The notes beneath the pieces were generated by a model that saw nothing but the letters and a program-made list of their open reading frames with translations, ran no database searches and had not been told where the DNA came from. Shown piece after piece: positions 54,656 to 64,000 of a stretch of DNA of 64,000 bases. This DNA comes from Zygaena filipendulae (lineage: Eukaryota; Arthropoda; Insecta; Lepidoptera; Zygaenidae). The translations under genes were made by a program, and so were the position numbers. Position 1 is the first letter of the stretch, and each line of letters starts with the position of its first letter. The DNA is taken from positions 1,902,501-1,966,500 of the forward strand of contig OU015659.1 in the NCBI GenBank assembly GCA_907165275.2, read 5' to 3'.

Positions 54656-57600
54656 TTGATATGGCGTCGGATGTCGTGCATACTGATTTTAAACTGAGAC
54701 ATGACGTCTTTCGGTATTGGCATGAGGGATGCCGATTTTTTTTTTTATTAACGTTGTTGACTATCGAGTCAATGCAGACGTAGCGAGACCAAAACAAAAT
54801 AATCAATATCAGTAGAGTCGAGTGCTTCTTTCGAAAGCTGAGCTGAGATCGCTCAGTAAAAATGTGTATTTAAGCGTTTCGGACGATCAACCCTCTGAAA
54901 TTCGAATTTGATTGCATTCAAATCTCGGAACCAGATAAGGTCTTGAATATTAATACATATCTTCAATATAAGAATCGGGGAGATACTTTGCGACGCAGTT
55001 TTTCGTAATCCATATTATTATTTGCATACGATTTATTGTGAGTTTGTTTTTTACATTTTTTTGTTTGAAAATAGCTTCGTAAGGCAAGGAAACGCAATGA
55101 GTTCTCTATATCAATATAATAAATTACAAAACTTGTTTTTACAGTTTATGGTAATTTAAATAAACTTTCTCAATTTGAAAGTGTGCATCAAAATAAAAAG
55201 TGTAGAAAACTGCATTATAAACAATTTAAAAAAGTCAGCGACAGATATTGAATTGCGTAAATCGAGTCCGTTACAAGGAAAAACCCATAAAACGTAAAAG
55301 CTTATAAGGCATATAAGTCATGTATGAGTCATTCCATGAGTCAAGATCGAAAGAAGTACAATTGGTTTGAAAAAGCAAAACGATATCAGCAAGCAGTGCG
55401 TGCGAGAACAATGGCTCCTGCAATTTCGCGGACCGATCCGCCATGACTTGTGTTTGTTGTGTTGTGGGATCAGACGAATGCACACTTTAGGTTTATTTAT
55501 ACTAGTCAAGGTTAACCTTACCCGGGGGTTGTTTTTGCGTCTACAAGGTGTAATATTCATTTTATTTAGTCGATACCACGTGGTTTTTTCGCGTTATTTT
55601 GGGATAGGCGTGGGAATTCAGAGATAAAATGTACCGTATATCGGACTCGAGAAAACTGTTCCGGAATAGGTAAGCGAAAGAATTTTTTGAATCGGTTATT
55701 TTTAATTATTATTTTTAAATATTATAGTTTTAAAGTTTATCAATTACAAGGAAACATACAAAAAAAATATGATATCATTTTATCTTTATAATATCAGTCA
55801 TGTAAATCGCAACTCAAAAACTACAAAAAAAATAACGTAACAATCAACATGAATAGAACCGGGGGATTCGGGTTTCTCTAGGGGCGTTTTAATTTGGACT
55901 TGCTTGACTCGAGTTTATAACACAAGTTATAGTCTTCATAATACGAGTATAATCAAATAATGAACAATATTACAGTACTTATATAAGTGGCAATGAAGTC
56001 ACAAATGGTATGTGGTCAAAGGGAAATTAGGTAAGCAAAACGTGACACCATAACAAAAATCATCCGATTTTGTAATGTTGAAAAACATAAAGCAAACACG
56101 TGCAATAACGGACACGTCTTGTCAAATGTTATTTATCATGTTACAACGCTCAAGTATCACAAGATCAAGGCGAAACGCTGCGAATCGTTGCGTATTCTGC
56201 ACATCAAAACACATATAGGTACCCACGTCACGTCACGTACGTACGTCACGAGCCGGCGTGCACCGCCAGTACCTAACCCTACGAACGGGTCTCGAGCCCT
56301 CGCCTTTCGTACCACTACAGATAATGAATGCGCCCACCTTTGTTAACATAGACAAAGTAGACGCAATTACGCGTTGCATCGTTCGTCATTTAAAAAAATC
56401 CGGTCAAGTGCGCGGCTTCCCCATGCAGCTGATATTTCGCAGTTTTTTCCGCAAAACATCATCATGTCGCTCGCCTGAACTCTCACAATGGGTAGACATA
56501 ACCAGAGCGTTAGAAAGCGTTCATCATTATAGTTACAGTTGATATTCCACTTACACGAAGCTAAGGGCTAGAATGGCTTCCTAAGAATTTAGTCCCTGAG
56601 TGCTAGAATTTTGACCTCTTTAGACTGAATTTAAGTAACTGATGATGAACCAATCACATAAAAAAGGTAAAAAGTAGGTATCACGACACAATTTTTACCC
56701 AACTAAACTAGATTTTGAGGGAACGAGGTTAGTCTGTTAATCAGTATCAAGAATCAATTAAATTCATCACACTCTTCGCCTTTTCAACGTTTAAACCCAC
56801 TAAACACTATATATAAATGTACCTAATACTTATAGATATAATAATACAAAAAACTCCCAATGTTTTTATAGAACTTGAATGTTCGCTTAATTTATTAAGC
56901 CTCTATGGCCAAAAAGATAGAAACTGAATTTTCAATCAAGTGAAGGGATCGTAAACAAAGTTGTATGTATGATATTTAGACACGACTTTTATTACTGTCA
57001 AATGACCTCTCATAGAAGGGTTAATTTCAGTGATGGCCGTTCACCAACGTTTGACGTGACAAAAGTACGAGTGATTTAATGTGAAGGACCCGTTTAAAAT
57101 TACTAAATAGCACTAAATAACATGCAAACAGACTAGTAAAAAGCTCTATATATATACCTATATATATAAAGCAAAGACACAAAATAGTTTAATTGAAGAT
57201 AGCAGAATCAAGTCAAGGCACTATTCTAATTATATTCTTTTGTGGTAATTTAAATTTGGTAAATTTTCGAAAGAAGCCCGTGCTGCCACAGAATGGCTCC
57301 CGTTATGTAACTAACTTTCATGTAACTACAGTCTACATACAGACAACTAAGGGAACTATGGGAACCGCTCCTGGTGCAAACTACTTGCTTCATTTTGACC
57401 CAAAAACCTAAAAGACAAAACAACATTCAATGTACATACGATATATGCACAATTATAACTCAAACTTATTCAACTGTTTTAATTGTAACACCTGGATACA
57501 ATTTATTCATTTTCCAAAATATTTCAAATATTTCACGGAGCTCTTGGAGGACACCGAAGAAATCAGATCGAAACGTCATATATACCTACTTATCTATATT

Positions 57601-58826
57601 CTTACGCACATAAAAAAACCATAAAACAGAACAAAATGCACTTTTAATAAATTTGTATCAACACGAAAATAAATAACGGAACCGCAATCATTCCCGCAAA
57701 AACTCTTCATTCTGCCCAGTTGTTAGGTATTGTAATTTTAGACTAGTTTAAAAATGGAAGCAAAATAAAATTCCAGGTGAATGTCCTTTCGGCCTTGTGG
57801 CGTGTTCACGGCCGCTCCGCGCGTCTGACGGGGTTGACCGCCGAAACGGTAAAACGAGCTGCCAAGTCAACAGTACCGGCGGCGGTGGTGAAACACGGAA
57901 CTAATATCCGAATGTATGTCTGGCAACGTTGCAACGAAGACAGTGGCGCCCTCGTCAACTGTCAATTTAACTTTGTGCCGCGCTTTTACCTAGGGAATGA
58001 CATTGACAGTGAACCAATTGTCTTTGTAATTTGTCTTTGGTTCGCGTAAAAACTGAAGTTAGGCTCCCGTTATGGCTGAAGACAAAGGCATCGAAAGAGA
58101 GTCGTATTTTGTCAATAATAATCGACCAAAGACAAGACTGATGCGGCGAAATTTAACCGTTTTTGTAAAAGTTAACAGTGTGTACCTATACTACGAGAAA
58201 TGAAACAAACAAATAATGTTTCCAGCAATCAAATAATACTGATTAATTCTAACCCAAAGCCTGCAGAATTACGTACGTATATATAACACCCACTCGATTA
58301 AACGGTTGACAAAGTTGAAATAAGCCCCACACTAGAGACTTAGAACTGATACTACATAATAATATAGTAGGTAGGTACGCCTGTTGTGACTCGTATTCCA
58401 CGAAATATGTATGATATGTATAATTTAATTAATATCACAAATACAAAGACCGACAACGAAACGCTGATAGCAACACATTTTCACACAGTCCGACAGGAAG
58501 TCTGTAAAGTGACATCTAAACGAATGTTATGAAACAATCCTGTTGGCAGCGATAAGCGAAAATAATAGCGGTCTGTAAGTTGGTTTGTACAAAAAAGTTT
58601 AAAAATACTATCAGCTATTTTGCAACAATTTTGTATAGAGCCTTGAAAAGTGGTGAAGTCTTGGTAGCAACTTAAAACTGAAGAGCATGACGTATCCGAA
58701 GACACCAATGAACCAAATGAAATGAACAATTTTAACTTATATTCATTTAGTTGCACAGTTTATTACTTCTGGCAACATTATCCGTACAAACAGACGTAAA
58801 TTATTATATAGTTTATTATCATGTTA
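54656..58826. other. Intergenic; CpG-rich patch at 57780-58060
   Basis: No gene is recognised. The patch at 57780-58060 is CpG-rich with TGACAG and GGCGCCAC motifs, like an insect promoter or 5' UTR, but I could not identify an initiator or exon. The 90-codon frame through it (57777-58049) and the frame at 56258-56542 have no recognisable domain. Confidence 0.45.
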
Positions 58827-59180
58827 CTAGCTGTGCCCCGCGTGAGTTTCAGAATTCCGGCGGGAACTCCATAGTAAAGTTTTATCCAAAAAATAAAAAT
58901 AACTCTTATCTCTTATCACCTAGGCGTATAAAAAATAGCCTACGACCTATTCTCAGACCTACCAAATATACACAAAAAATTTCATAATAGTCGATCAAGG
59001 CGTTTCGGAGGAGTTCGATAACAAACACTGTGACACGAGATTTTTATAGATTAATATTAATAATAAATTTCACGATGATCGGTTGAACCGTTAAGGCGTG
59101 AAAACGTAACAGACAGAAAGATAGACAGACAGACAGATTGACAGACGGAGTTACTTTCGCATTTATAATCTTAGTAGGGA
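58827..59180 (-). mobile_element. Helitron-like copy
   Basis: CTAG at 58827-58830 is followed by CTGTGCCCCGCGTGAG, AATTCCGGCGGGAACTCC, ACGATGATCGGTTGAACC and TTTATAATCTTAGTAGGGA. The interior is longer than usual, which suggests a chimera. Confidence 0.7.
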
Positions 59181-60406
59181 AGTAGGGATTGAGGATTTGC
59201 CAAAGAAACTTTTTACAAATATGATAATAACAAAAAAAAATATAGAGGCTACAACTCATACTAACCTACAACCAACAGTTCGCGAGTTCCTGTTATAATG
59301 CATACTATGAGTGTATGTATATCACTGCATATACATTATACAATTAGGTACGGTATATCGAATAAATGCAAATAAATCATAATTATCGTAATATGGATGT
59401 AGCAAAAATCTTGAGATACGCTTTGAATAGTTTTGAATGCTGTGTAGGTACTTATACAATGGACAGACTGCACCCGGTTAGCTCATAGGGTGTACCGTAA
59501 CAAATTGTACGCAGCTGTTTCCTGATCAATACATCACAATCCACAATATTCCAGAGGTTACACAACACAACACACCACGTGACCAGTGGAACCGGTTAAG
59601 TTTCACCCGTTCATAGACGCGTGTCTTAAAAGCGCTACAAATACTTATTCGAGCATTAAAATATTATGTATCATAGAAAAACCAAAGATCAATCAGTTTA
59701 TGCCTCTCATGGCTAGAGATGATAGACAAAATAGAAAAAAAATTATACATAATCAAAACACACATTAAAAATCAAGAATGTATGTATTTTAGAATGAGAG
59801 TGTACGAAAAACTACATATTTGACCAGTTTTTTGCTGGAGATGTCTAGATATATTAATATAAGTCAGTTCTGACGTGTTTGCTTCACTTTACTGAATAAA
59901 ACAATAGTAGTATGATATTTAAATTAAACATTATTGATTGTATCCATCTGCACCTAAATCTTAACATTTTTAATATTCTTATTATAGATTTTTTTTGCCT
60001 AGGTATTACAGATAATCAAAATATAGGATTATCAAAAATGTTAAGAATGTCGAGAACTGTGATTGAAACTGTAATTAGGTATGATCGTAATGTTTTCTTG
60101 TCTTTAAACAATTAAGTAAAATTGTACCTACAAAGGTACAAATCATAAATGAATAAATCTTTACTTTGGGAGGTCTCGAAGTTCGTTTACACATAACAAA
60201 TTACTATCAACAGCATAATATTACGCAAGCATGGCCGCATCAATGATTGCCACTCGTAATACTTACTCATTGGAAATAGGTACAGAACTGCAGTTCGCGG
60301 AATCGTACCGCAGCCGCCGCAAAAATAACAAAGAAATCGATATGCTATCAATAATAGTCACAGCATTGTTGTAATAAAAGTGTACATACAGAAATACATT
60401 TATGTA
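59181..60406. other. Intergenic AT-rich DNA
   Basis: Nothing is recognised. The frames at 59586-59768 and 59912-60115 are short and unsupported. Confidence 0.5.
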
Positions 60407-60616
60407 TCTATACTAATATTATAAAGAGGTAAAGTTGTGAATTGTGAGTTTGTGACGTTGTAGGGGGTAATCTCTCGATCTACTGAACTGATTTTAATAA
60501 TTATTTCACTTGTCTATAGCTATGGTAGTCCTGAGTGACGACATAGGGTACTTTTTATCCCGAAATTCCCACGGGAACTCAGAAATTACAGCGGGTGAAG
60601 CCGCAAGGATAGCTAG
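60407..60616 (+). mobile_element. Helitron-like copy
   Basis: It starts TCTATACTAATATTATAAAG after A, and has GGGTACTTTTTATCCCG and a terminal GATAGCTAG before T. Confidence 0.8.
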
Positions 60617-61389
60617 TATTATATATACCTACCCGCACCCGCAGGACCTTCTTTGTTCCTGTCACTCGGGGATACTGTAGGTTCTTATCAGTTACTTAAA
60701 AGATTTTTTAGAATAGATTAAGTAATTATAGAGACGACCCTCTATTCAAACTTATAGACATAACCTCTGTTTATAATATTTATTTAAATAAAATGAATTC
60801 AGAAGAAATTCAAAATATTTACCTACTACCTAATGAAAAATGATGAATAAAAGTCACAAATCCCCCTAAACTAACGGAATTATGAACAAAAGCAGAATTT
60901 ATTTAATGGGTGCTCAATATACGTATGATGCAGACAAGCGGACAAGATAGAGGTTAGTATTTTGATTAAAGCAATAACAAATACCGATACAGTCAAGAGG
61001 TTAGAGTGAAGTACTTCTACACCTCGTAACTTAGATAAACTTCGTGACGAGTGATTGGTCTCTATTTGACCAACACAACCCCTAGTTTACAGCGGGATAA
61101 TATTTCTGGCGGTACTAGATTCCTCAGTTTTTTTTTTGTAAATTATTATTATTTTATATGAACGACTATTTTACTCTCTAAAATAAGGACAAATAAAAAA
61201 TCACACAGATGATATAATGCACAATAACGCTGGCAAATGGCCGACATGTGCAAGGCGAAAGCTACATTTGTGCAAATAAACTCACATAACAACAGAGGCA
61301 ATAGTTGGAATATCGAATGATAACACTAATTTGACAATATACCGATCCGATATAATGCTAGACTTAAAGAAAAGTATATAAGTATTATA
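60617..61389. other. Intergenic AT-rich DNA
   Basis: No gene or clear repeat is identified. Confidence 0.5.
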
Positions 61390-61862
61390 CTAGCTGTTCC
61401 CCGCGATTTCATCCGCGGTAATTTCGGAGTTCCCGCGGGAATTCCGGGGTAAAAACTATCCTATCTTTTAAGTTGGACCATATTATAAATGGTTACAAAA
61501 TTTTATCAAAATCCGTTCAGTAGTTTCGGAGTCCATCGCGGACAAACAACGTGACACGTGATTTATATATATTAGACTAGCTGTCCCCCGCGATTTCATA
61601 CGCGGTAATTTCGGAGTTCCCGCGGAGGTTGCGGGAAAATGTACTCTATGTCCTTCTTTGTACCCTGACAGTAGTTTACGGTGATTAGCTGTTCCTCGCA
61701 TTAGTGCCGGAGTTCCCGCGGGAATTCCGGGATAAAAACTATCCTATCTTTTAAGTTGGACCATATTATAAATGGTTACCAAATTTTATCAAAATCCGTT
61801 CAGTAGTTTCGGAGTCCATCGCGGACAAACAACGTGACACGTGATTTATATATGTTAAGAAG
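61390..61862 (-). mobile_element. Two adjacent Helitron-like copies with a recent 110-bp shared block
   Basis: CTAG at 61390 and again at 61577 marks two reverse copies. The block starting ACTATCCTATCTTTTAAGTT at 61456 and 61738 is nearly identical in both for about 110 bases. One copy probably inserted beside the other, or they duplicated recently. Confidence 0.7.
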
Positions 61863-62439
61863 ATAGATTATACTATACACTCACTGTGTAACAGTTAGCA
61901 CACGGCACAAGTCGAAAGAAGAACAATAACAATCAAAAACTAGTTCAGAACCAATTGGCTATGGACAAAACTTCATTAGTCGGCTTATCGGACCTTCCGT
62001 CGACGGGTTCAGTCAAATGCTTTATAAATATAAGAAGTTGGATTTTTTTAGCCTATACACTCACTGGCGGAGATAGATCGACATTAATGTAAATGACACA
62101 ATCTGCAAATGTTCTTATCAGTTACTCTATGCAGTCAAGGTCGTTACTGTTGTTAATCGGATAATAACCGAGTAAACCTCTGGAGATATGAATCGCATAC
62201 GAGACGAGTCGTGGGAGGAGAAAATCTTCAACACGACGCGACGTCCCAGATTAAACTTAATGCATAACATTTTGGAATGATGTGGTCATTTTTAGAGCAA
62301 TGATCTTCCCTGAACCACGACTAGTCTAGTCTATTAGAGACATTAATGCATTGTATGTACTTGCGTTTTTCGCCCATCTATGTCTGCCTTCTATCATAAA
62401 ATAACATTTTGTTCACACTACAACTGCTCTCTGAATTTT

Positions 62440-62632
62440 TTTTGCACCCTCTGCCCTCTGACTTGTAGGGCTGACTTGTCCACTTTTGATTTCGGCCTAT
62501 GAGATTGCGACGTGACATGAAGGTCACGGGTCGCCAATGGAGGCGCGTAGTGCAGGACCGGTCGTGGTAGCGATCCTTGAGGGAGGCCTGTGTCCAGCAG
62601 TGGACGTCTTTCGGCTGATATGATGATGATGA
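62440..62632 (+). mobile_element. RTE-like LINE 3' end, 5'-truncated
   Basis: The frame remnant with RQWRRVVQDRSW, the GGAGGCCTGTGTCCAGCAGT block and a (GAT)n tail at 62619-62632 match the usual end of RTE-type LINEs in moths. Only about 190 bp remain. Confidence 0.65.
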
Positions 62633-62735
62633 AGTTTCGGTCACAGACTTGAAAATCGATTTGCTCTATCTGACGTCTTTAACGACACTCTTGGAAACAG
62701 TGAAAGCTATACTGTTCTGAAAAGCTTATTGTGAA

Positions 62736-62916
62736 CTAGCTGTTCCCGCAATTTCACCAGCGTTTATTTCGAAGTTCCCGCTGGAACTCAGGGATAAAAA
62801 TTACCCTATGTCCTTCTCTGTACCCCTGACAAGGTGTATGCAAAATTTTATGATGATCGGTTGAGGCGTTAACGCGTGAAAGCGTAACAGACAGACATTT
62901 ATAATATTAGTAAGGA
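62736..62916 (-). mobile_element. Helitron-like copy
   Basis: CTAG at 62736, then TTTCACCAGCGTTTATTTCG, CTGTACCCCTGACAAGG and TTTATAATATTAGTAAGGA. Confidence 0.75.
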
Positions 62917-63162
62917 TTGATATTGAATCCTTTATAATAGGTAAAACATCAACCCAAACGCACAATAGATAGTTTGATATAATCAAAGTATCGCCAGTGT
63001 TAACATTGCCCCGTTTAATGTATTTGGCTATTGTGCGGGCTACAATAATATTAGGCGCCCATTGTTCCCTTAGAGCAGCGATTTCTTCGAGAGCGGTATA
63101 ATCGAGACTATAAGAACCCAGTAAGTACCTACAGTTACTTGGTCTTGTTTATTTATAGTCTA

Positions 63163-63482
63163 CTAGCTGTTCCCCGCGGTTTCACCCGCGGCAATTTCGG
63201 AGTTCCCGCGAAAATTCCAGGATAAAAAGTACCCTATGTGAAAGTGAAAGAATTTTCAATATCGGTCAGTAGATCCAGAGATAGCTGTCCCGCGCATTTT
63301 CACCCGCGGTAGTTTCAGAGTTCCCGCGGGAATTCCGGATTACAATATAGCCTATATTAATCAGTGATAATGTAGCATTCAAATGATGAAAGAATTTTTA
63401 AAATCGGTCCAGTACTTTTTGAGCCAATTCGTTACAAACATACTTACATACAAACCTTTCCTCTTAATAATATTAGTATAGA
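63163..63482 (-). mobile_element. Two stacked Helitron-like copies
   Basis: A first copy starts CTAGCTGTTCCCCGCGG at 63163 and is cut off near 63280, where a second begins ATAGCTGTCCCGCGC and runs to AATAATATTAGTATAGA at 63482. Confidence 0.7.
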
Positions 63483-64000
63483 TAGAATAGCCAAAAGTTT
63501 ATGATAAATCCAACTGTAACAATACACTTACCTACTTCATTATGTGAATAGAAATTATCAACAGATAATAAAATTTTGTGTTATGGAATTCAAGCTAAGT
63601 ATAATAATAGATTTTCATTTGCTCGATATTATACGTATCACTCAAAAAATTTATTATATATCATACATCCGTAACTAGGTACGAATTAATCTTTTTTAAT
63701 ACTAACAGGTAAAAATTGCAATCCTCAAGATCATAATAATATTAACTATAGGCCTAACCACTATCTAATCTCCAAAATATCCAAAGTAGGTATCTCTCCA
63801 AAAACGGTTACTTTAAAATTTGGAGTCAAAGTTCAAAACGGAATGTTGTAACAGATACTCTTAATATAATCCGGTACACACCATTGGATTTGCAGCCGAA
63901 ACCGCAAAACGTTAAGGTAGTTTTTCCAATGGTTATACATGTTAAGGATCAAGTCAAGTCATGGGGCAATACAAGGCTTTTTGCACATTTGCGCGTCACA
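63483..64000. other. Intergenic AT-rich DNA to the window edge
   Basis: Nothing is recognised. Confidence 0.5.

Noticed and set aside
55271..55627. Overlapping frames on both strands near 55.4 kb
   Set aside because: There is no consistent codon use, motif or splice context.
1..64000. tRNA or rRNA genes
   Set aside because: I saw no cloverleaf with A and B boxes and no rRNA core sequence, but a covariance search was not possible here.

Overview
The window looks like nuclear DNA of an insect, most likely a lepidopteran. Introns and intergenic DNA are AT-rich and crowded with transposons. There are dozens of short Helitron-like (Lep1-type) copies that start TC and end CTAG before a T, plus R1-type, jockey/CR1-type and RTE-type LINE ends. 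There are no bacterial features. The order assignment is inference from repeat content.

The one clear host gene is a tweety (TTYH) family membrane-protein gene on the minus strand. Its coding exons run from 26845 down to 17429, and all exon junctions are GT-AG and keep one reading frame. The protein has five membrane segments, 549 aa to the first stop (565 with an extra cassette exon). The gene has several oddities. (1) The frame stays open past a TGA at 17429-17431 to a donor in phase 1, and the next exon (16007-16470) has an acceptor in phase 1, so reading through the stop would add 174 residues ending in a PDZ-type tail. (2) A 48-nt phase-2/2 cassette (18051-18098) duplicates the end of the preceding exon. 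(3) The intron after the 19949-20094 exon is built of about ten repeats that each carry a copy of that exon's donor site. (4) An R1-like LINE end landed on a splice acceptor and its target duplication copied the AG.

Layout: 1-2405 LINE; 2.4-15.4 kb MITEs, a hAT remnant with intact TIR and TSD, and an unrecognised two-exon coding remnant; 15.45-15.94 kb a Harbinger MITE beside the tweety 3' end; 16.0-29.7 kb tweety; 29.7-41.9 kb repeat-rich DNA (Helitron stack, Tc1 element, MULE-like MITE, a hexanucleotide satellite), possibly the first tweety intron; 41.9-42.4 kb a CpG-rich TATA/E-box promoter-like segment on the minus strand; 42.4-47.1 kb a near-perfect 2.25-kb inverted repeat around a 165-bp spacer that carries two further copies of that promoter facing each other; 49.7-54.7 kb a PIF/Harbinger composite with one intact and one dead MADF gene and a dead antisense transposase; 54.7-64 kb mostly gene-free with more Helitron copies and an RTE-like LINE end.

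Coordinates of splice sites and target duplications were read directly from the sequence. Family names come from motif recognition without database search. Identity statements are by eye.
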